This document shows, one piece after another, positions 19,480 to 29,045 of a DNA stretch of 30,073 nt. This stretch comes from Diphasiastrum complanatum (Eukaryota > Streptophyta > Lycopodiopsida > Lycopodiales > Lycopodiaceae). The notes beneath the pieces are model-generated. The model saw nothing but the letters and a program-made list of their open reading frames with translations, was not told the DNA's origin and made no database searches. The stretch lies in assembly GCA_029204225.1 (NCBI GenBank), contig MU836360.1, positions 1 to 30,073 on the forward strand, written 5' to 3'. Made by a program: the position numbers and the translations under genes. The first letter of the stretch is position 1; every line of letters starts with the position of its first letter.

Positions 19480-20007
19480 CTGAAAGAAAAAAATCAAAAT
19501 AATTGTCGAGAAGATCAATTTTATTAGCTAGGTAGGCCTCGTAGTGGTTATGGTCCGAATCAAAATAAACTTGGGTAGGATGATATGGAATTCTAACAAA
19601 AAGATTATGTACAAGAGCAGAAAGAGAATTAGATATATATTTACAAATTTCTCTGTTATTTTGTCGAGCCCCTCTTGGGTAATCAACACTTTTGGTGAAG
19701 AAACCTGTTGAGGAGCTGGACGAATAACATGAGGAAGAAGAGGTGATGATTCTCGATCTGAATCAGATTCTCCAGCATTTGACTCAGAGCTCAAGACGAT
19801 CCTAGGTCTCTTGGCAGAGATAACTCTAGGAGGAAGGGAAGCAGCTGGCCTTCTAGATCTAGCTTTCTTGGAGATAGGCTGCGTCCTTTTCTTCCTAGAG
19901 GTAGTCGGCAAGTTGGTTCTATTCAGAGGCAGGTCTCTGGAGGTGCTGGCATTATCAACATGCAGACCAAAAAAATGGTCCCGAAGTCTTCTGAGAATGA
20001 TGAAATA

Positions 20008-20339
20008 TTTTGGCATGATGGTGACACGCTTACCATGCATTGCCAAAAGATAGGTATCCTCAAAAAACCGGGACAAAAAGTCCTCTGCAGCACCCTATAA
20101 GGCCTACATGGCTGTCATGACAAAACGAACATTTAGCCCAAGTGACAGAGTGACATTTCTGACAGATCGGTTGAAAGGAGCTCTAAGAATAACAGTTCAG
20201 TTGATCTTTGGAGTTTTCTAATCTCCCTCAGCCAGACCTGCTTTCTGCCACATCTACGGCCAGTACCAGGGGGAACGTGAACATGGGATGACTGTACAGT
20301 GGTTATGGCACAGGCAGTGGATTTGGTCCTGGCCATCAT
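20008..20339 (-). pseudogene. Histone H3-fold domain (H3/CENH3-like)
   Basis: H3 packages DNA in the nucleosome; CENH3 replaces it at centromeres. The tail keeps ARTK, but the remaining tail is unlike H3 and about ten residues shorter. [14 protein letters not shown] corresponds to H3 LREIRKYQKSTELL, and [20 protein letters not shown] to [27 protein letters not shown] and RRL echo plant CENH3 (AAEDFL, ARRL), whereas KRVTIMPK and the loop-1 length fit ordinary H3, so assignment is mixed. The frame changes once and two TAG codons replace conserved positions in alpha2. Ordinary H3 ends soon after RRIRGERA; here the frame runs on for more than 100 codons. Confidence 0.8.
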
Positions 20340-20345
20340 TCTCAA

Positions 20346-21205
20346 TTTTTTTTTTTTAAAAAGAACGTTTTAACAAAAGCGTAGGGAATGAAAACAAAAA
20401 AAATTTGCGATTAGAGGGCGCTTGAGATCGATACCAGAACTGAATATCGATTTCGAGCGCAAGGTATACACAGAATATTTTCAGAAAGGAGATGCACGCT
20501 CGAAAGCGATATTGGAATAACAGCGGTATCGGTCTCGAGCACACTGTGAGAAGGCGGATGACTAAGCGGTGAGAGGACACGATTGAGAGCGATATTCTGC
20601 AAAAAAAATTGAATATTCCAAGGACTTATATATACGAAATTTTTTCACGTGTGAAAAATGGCCGATGACACGTGTCGTCATCTAATTGGTCCACGTGAAA
20701 TGTCCGTACTTACAATGATGACTCAATTATGAGGCCACGTGGTTTGGGACACGTGCACGAATCCTTTTTCAATGCGTGTCACTCTCACACATGACAAATG
20801 TCAGATCAATTATTGTTTGTATGACGGATTCTTTCTGACCAATCATACGTCGACATGTGTTCCATTGTAACTCCTCCACACGTGTGAATTTTTTTTTTAT
20901 AAATAGGTCATTTTCGGCTCGGATTTTCACTCAAATTTTTGATTTCTTGGCTGGATATCGATTCGAAACGCGCCATTTGCACTAATTACTTACTTGCGTC
21001 TGGAACCGATACTGCCTCGTCCTGTATCACATTCAAGCGCACCTTACATCTCATTTCTTTTCTGCTCTTTGTTCATGTGCTCGGATCTGATACCCTAATT
21101 TCTAATATCTCTTTCGAGCGCACATTGCCTTGAGGTTCTTGTCTGACCTACTGTTTGTGCCTAAGAGCGATATCTGGAATTTTACATCTGTAGTTTTTGT
21201 TTAAA
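20346..21205. promoter_or_regulatory. Bidirectional promoter with six G-boxes and mirrored leader motifs
   Basis: The region separates the divergent H3/Ulp1-like and unknown genes. TATA boxes face both ways: TATATATAA on the minus strand (20634-20626) and TATAAATA on the plus strand (20898-20905). Between them lie six CACGTG sites: 20646, 20669, 20692, 20736, 20750 and 20879. Both leaders (about 280-300 nt each) carry related words: minus 'aatatcgctttcgagcg' (from 20513) against plus 'aatatctctttcgagcgcac' (21104-21123), and minus 'accgataccgctg' against plus 'accgatactgcct'. Further variants of TATCGNTTCGAGCGC are near 20444-20460 and 20954-20973. Confidence 0.65.
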
Positions 21206-22697
21206 ATGTCTAATTTTGATCCTAGTTTTTTTATTCATCAATTTGATATTAGTGATAATTCGGAGTATTTCAAATCTCTTTTTTTTTTTTCTTTTTATTC
21301 TTCCTTCTATTACTGAGGGCCTTGATGTGGAGGCATTTTTAGAGATATATCTCAGATTTAAGTCTCTACTCAGTACTCCGTTGTCCAGATCTCAGACTAA
21401 GGACATGATTCATTATCAGGACCTAGTGGCACTCGACAAGCATAGTTATAAAGCTAAGCTTGACAGAATGTTTACCAAGTTACATAATGATTTCAAGTCT
21501 GTAGATGAGTGCCCAATTCACAATAAAAAATATAGATTTGTTGATTTTCAGTCTGCGTTTGTTTTTTTTCTTTTGTTAAATATTTTTGACGATTCGAAAA
21601 TTGGCCTTTCCACTTCTGAAGTTGTTTCTTCTAGTGATACAAAGTCTGAAAAGTCAAAGATTGTAGATATAGATACTTTTTTTATTGATACGAGAGTTAA
21701 TTTAAATGATTGTTTAGATTTTAATTCTGCTCGAAATAGGGCATCGTTTATAGGCCCTAGAACACCCACTACCCTTTCTCCTTCTGATAAATCTTTGATC
21801 ACTTTGCCTACTTATAATATAGAAAATAATTCTTTTTTGACAATATCGGATATATTGCATCTTTTTTATTTCACTGAAGCTGAGACTCTTTGCATTTTGA
21901 GAAAAAAGCTTCATGAATTTTCGGATATAATTGATTTTGATGCTGATGATCTTCTCCCTTGTGTTGATGATGTACATAATGATAAGTTTTATTCAGGGAA
22001 AGATTACTTGAAAATGGTTGTGGAGGAAATGCGCAACAAAGAAGATAATCTACCTTTTGAGGAGGAGTTTCTCAAAATCCAAAGTCAACTTGGTTTTCCA
22101 CAACCAACTGTCTATTCACCAACAATAATGACATCGAAAGGTGGACATAATATTGATGGAGAGACAGTAATCAGAGAAGACAAAGCCGAATGTGTAAGTT
22201 TTTGTATCTTATCATGTACTAGTAGATTCGTTATGTCAGACTATATACATGAGCTTATTTTGTTTTTTTTTTCATTTCAGGAAACAATTTTCCTTGATGA
22301 TTTCACAATTCGTCGAGGAGGGCAGAGATCTTCTGCTAGAGAATTTTCAAGAGATCATGCACTGGGGCACTATCTGAAGTTCTTCAAGAATAATGAGATA
22401 AGTGTTTCCTATTCAAAGTTTCATCAACATGGTGAGACTATGATTATGGCAATCAAGACACTGTCTCATTTTCTTGGAGGACATAATTTTATTAAGGTGC
22501 ATAAAATAATTTTTGTAAAGAAAACCATTGCGGTTAAAATTTTAGGATATGGACCAATGAATTCCATGTTTAGATCATCTCATTTTGCATTGTATGCTAT
22601 TTACGTTGATCTGAGTAAACATGAAAACTATGAGCTGTTGAACGGAAGCAGAGTAAATACTTTTAAATTGTACTTTAAGAATATTTTCATTTAATAT
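21206..22697 (+). pseudogene. Unrecognised two-exon gene divergent from the H3/Ulp1-like gene
   Basis: The likely start is ATG 21206 (MSNFDPSFFIHQFDISDNSE), because the frame opened after it has the coding character expected of an N-terminus. A run of 11 T at about 21280-21291 shifts the frame, and coding resumes as SITEGLDVEAFLEIYLRFKS. Exon 1 ends at 22193 (AEC|GTAAGT); an 87-bp intron ends TTTCATTTCAG at 22280, and exon 2 runs ETIFLDDFTIRRGG to a stop at 22695. The intron is a multiple of three without stops, so retention would add 29 residues. The protein is acidic in the middle (EFSDIIDFDADDLLPC), has no signal or membrane segment apart from artefacts of the T run, and matches no family I know. 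Exon 2 has conserved-looking HALGHYLKFFK and MIMAIKTLSHFLGGHNF. Apart from the T-run frameshift it is intact. Confidence 0.65.
22194..22280 (+). other. Intron in the unrecognised plus-strand gene
   Basis: GTAAGT donor, T-rich tract and TTTCAG acceptor; 87 bp, phase 0. Strong evidence that the host is a eukaryotic gene and not a bacterial or viral ORF. Confidence 0.8.
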
Positions 22698-22800
22698 GAA
22701 AAATTTTATTGTGTTTCTATTGCCTATTGGCTTGTATAAATTTGCATGTTTTTTTGAATTTTTTTATAATTCGTCGATTTTGTATTATGACAGATTTGGA

Positions 22801-24934
22801 TTATTCTGTAAAACCATTGGAAAAGTTGTAGTATATAGCTGTTTTTTGTGCTAGTCCCACCATGTTGTGTACTTTTATGAAATGCCGCTCTTGCTTGCCA
22901 ATGAGATTTTTCCATTCCTTGCGATGACCATATGCCAAGACTACCACTATTTCTTGCAAAGACTGTCGAATGATGTCGTAATATGTGCTGCATGTCATAA
23001 AAACATAATCTAAATCAGTACCAAAAGTATCTAATTTAATTGCACATATTTGTCTATAGTAGTGTAACATCGAAATCTTACCATATAATGTGTTATATGA
23101 TCAACACCCCATGCACTTTGAACTGCATCCACAAATTCACTGGTTGTTTTCAGTATCATTCGTACATCAGTATTTGAAAATTTATTTTTTCTCAAGTATT
23201 TCACCATGTTGTCTAATTTTTTCCAAACTTCTACTTTGTGTATACGAGTAGAACCTTCTTCTTCCAAATCTTGAGTTGTTGCAATAATTTCTTTCCAAAC
23301 CATGTATTGAATCTTGGATTGTTTGCCAGAATAATTTGATAAGAATCTTCGAGCTTTAGATCCTCCAATTTTCGGCTTGCATGAAATATTTCTTGTTTTA
23401 CTTGATAGCTTGTCATCTTTTTTTAATTATAGCGTGGCCTTTATGTAAGCTTGCTTTGAACAACACATCCTCTAATATGAAAATAGCTTCCTTTGTAGAG
23501 GCCTCTGGTTCAAAACTCCATGCAAACAAGATGTGAAGATATATAATTTTTTCTATAATACGCACCTCTGCATGCAATGTACAGATATGAACATTTTGAA
23601 GAGGAATCGATAGTATAGGTTTTCAATTAGGATCTTCTCGATCTCTTGATATTCCTGTACTCCTTGTTATGTCTTTTGTTGTCTTCATGCAGTACAAACA
23701 AGGGTGCTTAGAGTTAGCGCCATGAGATACATTGAACATACATTTTAATGTCTTCAGATCTCCTACTAAGTGCCATTCAATGTTGAAGTGCCAATTCCAA
23801 GAATATTGAGTGAAACTCCCTCCATGTGATTTTTTATGGTGGCAAGATATGACGTTCTATTAAATATCCATGAGAGAATGTCATGGTCTTCTTTTATCAC
23901 CTATAAGAGAATACAAAAACATGATTAACCTCATAATATTAACACAGAGAAGATTTCCCAGATGAAATCGATATTAAAATGATTATTCCTATTGATTATG
24001 TGAAGGAGCTGCTATATCTAAAATGCTGCCAACCGCCAGATATCATTTTCTGATTGAACACTGAGGTTGAGGCCCTCTAAGTCTTCAGAATTTGAAAGTG
24101 CTCCATTCATGATCGTAAGACTGACTCTCTCCATTTTTTGACCTTTTATAATTTCAGACTCATCTAACTTGAGAACAACTATCAACTTGTTATTGACATT
24201 CTCATTTGTAATACCGTAAAAATTTATGATGAATGTTAGTAGCTAATTAATGTCAATAAATAAATTGTTGGAATTGTTATATGTTAGACTTTCTTCTTTT
24301 GAGCAATACACTTCATTGATATGAGATGGATTACCAACTATTGTCTGCATACCTGGGTCTAACATGTCTTTTTTTTTTTTTTTAAGATGAAATGGTCATG
24401 GGATTGGAAACTTTTTAATACTTACTTGTGAAATTGCCTCCTTTATCATCTTAAACATTGTTGCATATGCTTCTCTACTAAAGTTAGAAAAGTCACATGC
24501 CCCCTGAAGCAATGTACTGTCTAATATTTTTCCAACTTCATTCATAATGCTACCAGTAACTGAAGCCTTAATCTTTTTCATTTTGTTATTGTTTAACATT
24601 GATCTCATAGATTTAGAAGTCAAGATAAAGCCTAGTGAGTTTCCAATTGAAATCTCATCGGCCAAATGGCCATCAACAACCAATGCTAATTGCATTGCAA
24701 ACATAATGTTAATGAAAATGTCAGCAGAAATTTTGACACTCATAGTATTCACAACAATAATAAGCAAATCAAAAAAAAGTTGAAATGGATAAATAATAAA
24801 ACTAGTGATTATGGATGAATCAAAAAGTTCAAGCAATATTTAATACCAAATAAGCTATAACTTACTTGAATGCACGGATTCGTCTTTTCTATAACCTCCT
24901 CTGGATGATAGATCACATATATCCTTGGATCATC
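22801..24934 (-). pseudogene. Multi-exon transposase-like gene (decayed, truncated 5')
   Basis: Minus-strand exons: A about 24934-24866 (DDPRIYVIYHPEEVIEK, donor CAA|GTAAGT); B about 24740-24426 (VVDGHLADEISIGNSLGF, donor CAA|GTAAGT); C 24344 to about 24030 (NKLIVVLKLDESEIIKGQKM, one internal stop); D 23900-23082 (WHLVGDLKTLKCMFNVSHGA, NSKHPCLYCMK, ICTLHAEVRIIEKI, AWGVDHITHYM, donor GTAAGA); E 22962-22801 (SLQEIVVVLAYGHRKEWKNL to stop). Exon D has frameshifts near 23812, 23415 and 23300 and a stop near 23620. The spaced Asp residues (KLDE, GDLK), the CxxC and the later helical region are reminiscent of DDE transposases of eukaryotic DNA transposons, but I cannot name a superfamily. It ends about 100 bp from the convergent plus-strand gene. 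The copia element at 24935 cuts its 5' end. Confidence 0.5.
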
Positions 24935-26529
24935 AAGAACTAGCAGACCACCTACTAGGTATATTGACGAGTCTGTAGCCTATCTTGTTCACGAGTCGAC
25001 GACTGTCGAAGAGACACTTAGTTAGCCAGATTCTGATTTCTAGAAAGAAGCTATGGATAAAGAGTATTCATCTCTTATCAAGAACCAGACATGGACAATT
25101 GCCGAATTACCTGCTAGCAAAAATGTAGTTGATTGCAATTGGATTTTCAAAGTCAAGTACAAAGCTGACGGAAGCATCGATAGAAGAAAAGTCCGACTTG
25201 TTGCCAAAGGATTTTCGCAAGTATACAACGTCGATTACACTGAGACTTTCAGTCCAGTAGTCAAGCATTCTTCTATTCGACTTTTATTATCATTTGCTGT
25301 TGCGACATATTTGAAAATACATCAAATGGATGTACATATAGCATATCTCAATGGAGTTATCGAAGAAGACATTTACATTGTGCAACCCGAAGTTTATATT
25401 ATCGAGGGTAAACACAATCATGTGTGTAAACTCCATAAGGCACTTTATGGCTTGAAGCAATCTATTCGAGCATGATTTCAAAGGATCAATACTTTCCTTA
25501 TTGATCACGACTACACACGTAGCTCTTCAGATTCCAATGTTTACTTCAAAGCAGTGCAACAATCTTTTAGCATTCTGTTAAAAGAAGACAAGACAATTCT
25601 ATCTTCTGAATTCGACATGACCGACCTGGGCAAAGTTCATTTCTGCCTTGGTATTCAAATCCACAGAGACAGAAATTGAAAGTTGATCTACATTACTCAA
25701 CAAAGGTATATCTACAATATGTTAGTCAGATATAATCTGATTAATTGCAAATTAGCTCTCTCACCAATGGAACCAGGTCTCAAATTGTCAAAGGACGAGT
25801 GTCCTCAAACAATTCAAGAGAAGCAGCAAATGCGTGAGTATCCTTACCATTGTATTATAGGATCTTTTATGTACGCAATGATTTGTACCAGGCCAGCAGA
25901 TATAGCTTTTGCAGTTGGCTCTTTAAGTCAGTATATGACCAACCCGGGTGTAACACATTGAAAGACTCTTATCAGAGTCATGAGATATCTTCGAGCTGCT
26001 ATGGACTTTCGCATTTGCTATGGAGTACTCGACAACGACATTGGTTTTACGGATACAAGTTGGGCAGAAGATGTAGACACTCGTAAATCCACTTTCGGAT
26101 TTACATTCTTCCTCAACAATGGGCCAATATCTTGGAACAGTTGCAAGCAATCTTCGATAGCTCTATCTTCTACAAAATCAGAGTACATCGCAGCCTAACA
26201 AGCTACAAAGTAAGCGATTTGGTTGAGAAACTTACTTTTAGATATCAATCTAAATCAATATGCTCTAACATTATTATTTTATGATAATCAAAGTGCCATT
26301 GTCTTATCAGCCAATCTTAGATTTCATTCTAGGAGTAAGCACATGGAACTGAAGTATCACTATGTTAGAAGCAAAGTTCTTGACAAAGAGGTCAGATTGC
26401 AATACTGTCAAACACAAGAAATGACATTGGATATTTTTACTAAAGCATTAAGCTTGGATGCACACTAAAAGTTCTGTGCATAACTAAGTTTAAATGTCAA
26501 GGCATTCATGGATTCAGATTAAGGGGGAG
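24935..26529 (+). pseudogene. Copia pol fragment A (RT without YVDD box, RNase H)
   Basis: Begins at the pre-RT linker (SRPPTRYIDES) and continues through RT: MDKEYSSLIKNQTWTIAELP, KVRLVAKGFSQVYNVDYTET, LKIHQMDVHIAYLNGVIEED and KLHKALYGLKQS. After NVYFKAVQQSFSILLKEDK the sequence jumps to LSSEFDMTDLGKVHFCLGI, so about 20 residues including the YVDD catalytic box are deleted. RNase H follows: IGSFMYAMICTRPADIAFAV, GFTDTSWAEDVDTRKST and SSTKSEYIAA, then LLFYDNQSAIVLSANLRFHS. Stops occur at about 25475, 25679, 25961 and 26198. It ends at a polypurine tract, 'aagggggag', directly before the LTR. No protease or integrase precedes it. Confidence 0.92.
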
Positions 26530-27774
26530 TGTTGGATTATTCTCCTTCCTACTAATCGACTAATCAAATTTTTTATTTTCATCCAATTGTTTATCCAGTT
26601 CTGCGGATTTTTTCTTGTTTTACACAATTTGCAAAATTACAAGTGTTTTTACACAGTCTACAGAAATACACGGAGTTTTGACAACGGTGTCGAGAATTTT
26701 TTCTCACTACAAAATCCGACACTATCGCCTTTTGCTATAGTCAATTTTCTCTTAAAGTGACACTATCAAAAATTGCAAGTAAAAATATAGTGTCGCGTTT
26801 TTTGCATTTTTCGCCTGTCAAAAATTTTGAGTAAAATTATTGTGTTGACTTTTTCGTCGGTCAGGAATTGCGCAGTGTCATATTTTTTGCATTTTTCAAA
26901 GTGCCCTAAATGTTAAGGAAATGACTTTGGCAAAGTATGGGGCTACCCCAATATTCAAAAAATGAGATTTTGCGACACTGTCGTATTTCTCACAAAAGTC
27001 GCATTTTTTGTCTGTGGCAGTTTAAGTTCATTTCTACAGAGTGACAGTCGCATTCATTTATGCAGACAGACTGTTTACGACCAATTGTCACCGCTTATCA
27101 GCAAGCAACTTTTGAGAAGAACTGGATGAATGCCGACAGACTCCAGCCAACTGGCAGTCGCATTCGACGACCTAATTACTTAGTATAAATCAGTTGTTCA
27201 TACATCTCATTATCAATATTGTGAGTTGTGAAGGATTTGAGTATTATTACACCACGCTTCATATGCTCTTATTAAACAGATCATTCACAACCAGAAAGTA
27301 TTGTAGTTAGCTCTCTATCAAGCTTTCAATCTTGAACTCTCTTGAGCATTCTAGTTCAGTCTTTTAGAGATTTATTTAAGAGTTGCTATTGTGCTATTGC
27401 TTATCAGTAGAGTCGTTTATTTCGGACTTATTCTCAGTTACTCAGAGATAACTTTATAGTGCGCGGTTTCTATCCGCTATTCTTTTGCGATCATTAGCAT
27501 CTGATCTTGTTTTCCGAATCAATACTATTTTCTTATTGCATTTAGTTTGTGTTAGAATGCATGCATCTCTGTATTGCTTTTGTAACTGGTAGAAACTGTC
27601 TGGGAATTCAATACTTTATGTTTGGCTACGTAGTCACTTAGTATCTAGAGAAAGTTAGTTGCTAAAGATCGGATGTGATTCTCATCACTATTGCTTTGTT
27701 CAATTTTTGATAGGCGTAGTCATGCATTGGAAGTAGGAAGTTTCCGCTATTCCATTACTCACCTATTTCCGACA
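26530..27774 (+). repeat. Copia LTR shared by two tandem internal regions
   Basis: Begins TGTTGGATTATT directly after polypurine tract 'aagggggag' (26521-26529) and ends CCGACA directly before TGGTATCAAAG (27775-27785), the Met-tRNA primer-binding site. It is therefore a 3' LTR for the left internal part and a 5' LTR for the right one. Length is about 1245 bp. TATA box TATAAAT is at 27184-27190. CACTACAAAATCCGACACTA at 26705-26724 inside the LTR resembles a CACTA terminus, without a recognisable partner. Confidence 0.85.
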
Positions 27775-27785
27775 TGGTATCAAAG
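27775..27785 (+). promoter_or_regulatory. Primer-binding site (initiator Met-tRNA)
   Basis: TGGTATCAAAG matches the copia consensus TGGTATCAGAG at ten of eleven positions and abuts the LTR end. Confidence 0.8.
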
Positions 27786-27939
27786 TATTGATCTTCTTCA
27801 AGGCCTAATACTATATAGAGTGCAAGCTCTTATACTTGATATCTTTCGCGATATTAAGTTATTCTTCAGTTCGAATCAATTTGTTTCAGTCTTATTACAG
27901 ACATGCTGAAAAAAAAAAAAAATGAATGAAGTCCAAGTA

Positions 27940-28653
27940 CTTTTTTTGTGAGGATGAAAGCATTGAATGATGAGTTGGCTTGCATTGATGAAAGCATTAA
28001 GGACGGAAAGCTTGTTCAAGTGATTCTTAATGGATTGTTGGATGCTCATGCTAACATTGTTCAAAGTATTGCTATTCAAAAGACTTTGCCAACTTTGATG
28101 GATCTTCAAGAGATCTTGATCAATGAGGAATATAGGCTTCAATCAAGAGGTGGATATCCCTACATCGACACTTCCAGAGGATGCTATATTCACAAAGGGC
28201 AAATTCAAGGGCAAAACCAAAATTAAGTGGTCTAAAGGGCAAGATCAAGTGGATGCTTCTTCAAGTGGCAAAAAGAAGGATAGATCAAAGCTCAAGTTCT
28301 TCTATTGTGGCATCAAAGGACACTTTGCAAGTGAGTGCTACAAGAAGAAGAGAGATCAAGGAGACAAACAAGGTATTCTTACCCTTGATGAGAATGGCTT
28401 GGATGTTCAAGATGCAAATGATGATGCTTTTGTGATGTCTTCATGTATACTTGCTAATGATGGAGATCTAGATCCTTGGTGGATTGATAGTGGAGCAAGT
28501 TCACACATGACTTTTCACAAAGAGTACTTCACTTCTTTGTTGGCATATGGAGATGACAAGAAGGTGATCTACACGGCCAATGATGGTGAGTGTGTAATCA
28601 AAAGAATTGGCACAATTCCTATTTATCTCTCTACAAATAGGAATGATCCCTAG
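27940..28653 (+). pseudogene. Copia gag C-terminus, zinc knuckle and protease
   Basis: Starts in gag (ELACIDESIKDGKLVQVILN, the UBN2 end) right after an A14 run at about 27909-27923, so the gag N-terminus is missing. A frameshift near 28150 leads to KKKDRSKLKFFYCGIKGHFA SEC. The CCHC knuckle lacks its first Cys (FFYC where CFYC is expected). Protease WWIDSGASSHMTFHKEYF is intact, ending at a stop at 28651. Protease sequence is close to that at 1-115. Confidence 0.9.
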
Positions 28654-29045
28654 CACTTGATCTCGACTATCCAGCCGATAAAATCGACCTCCCTATCTGT
28701 CATAGTTGCATCCTTGGAAAGCATACTAGGATTCCCTTTAGATCAAGTCATAAGCATGCAGCAAAAGATTTGTTAGACGTTGTTCATTCATATATATGTG
28801 GTCCAATGCAAACTTTGTCGTTGCTTGATGCAAAGTATTTTATTACCTTCTTTGACGAATATTCGAGAAGAATAGCTATTTATTTCGTTAAGCAGAAATT
28901 GGAGGCTTTCAACAAGTTTCGACAATTCAAAGAGCATGCAGAAATTTAAACTGGTAAAAGAACTAAATCACTGAGATCTGACAACAGAGGAGATCTTTCA
29001 GAGTATCAAATCAATTTTCATCAGCTACACTACTTAATATCAAGC
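28654..29045 (+). pseudogene. Copia pre-integrase and integrase remnant
   Basis: In shifting frames: LPICHSCILGKHTRIPFRSS (pre-integrase zinc CxxC), LLDVVHSYICGPMQTLSLLD, TFFDEYSRRIAIYFVKQKLE (first catalytic Asp) and SLRSDNRGDL (second Asp, followed by Arg where Gly is usual). The region holding the catalytic Glu and integrase C-terminus is deleted before about 29040. Stops at about 28949 and elsewhere. Confidence 0.85.

Larger units (their letters stand above)
18296..20339 (-). pseudogene. Histone H3/CENH3-like + linker + Ulp1-like gene (composite, decayed)
   Basis: Reading on the minus strand. Exon 1 (20339 or 20336 to about 19645) begins MARTKSTA, then [19 protein letters not shown]: histone H3 tail start and alphaN/alpha1. 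After a frameshift near 20185-20190 it continues [37 protein letters not shown] and [10 protein letters not shown], the alpha2-loop2 end of the H3 fold. It then runs into a Ser/Arg/Lys linker (SRKKRTQPISKKARSRRPAA) and an acidic-Ser stretch. Exons 2-5 (19479-19218, 19093-18907, 18722-18687, 18589-18296) encode a Ulp1/SENP-like domain and have GT-AG borders. Two in-frame TAGs (20106-20104, 20097-20095) and the frameshift make it a pseudogene as read. The exon 1-2 junction is uncertain: the best donor (19644) leaves exon 2 out of frame, so these could be two genes. Confidence 0.6.

Noticed and set aside
21216-21310. Hydrophobic N-terminus as signal peptide or membrane anchor of the unknown protein
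   Set aside because: It is out-of-frame translation of a T-rich stretch; the better start is 21206 in another frame.
26705-26724. CACTACAAAATCCGACACTA as a separate CACTA element inside the LTR
   Set aside because: No matching inverted end found; may be part of the LTR itself.
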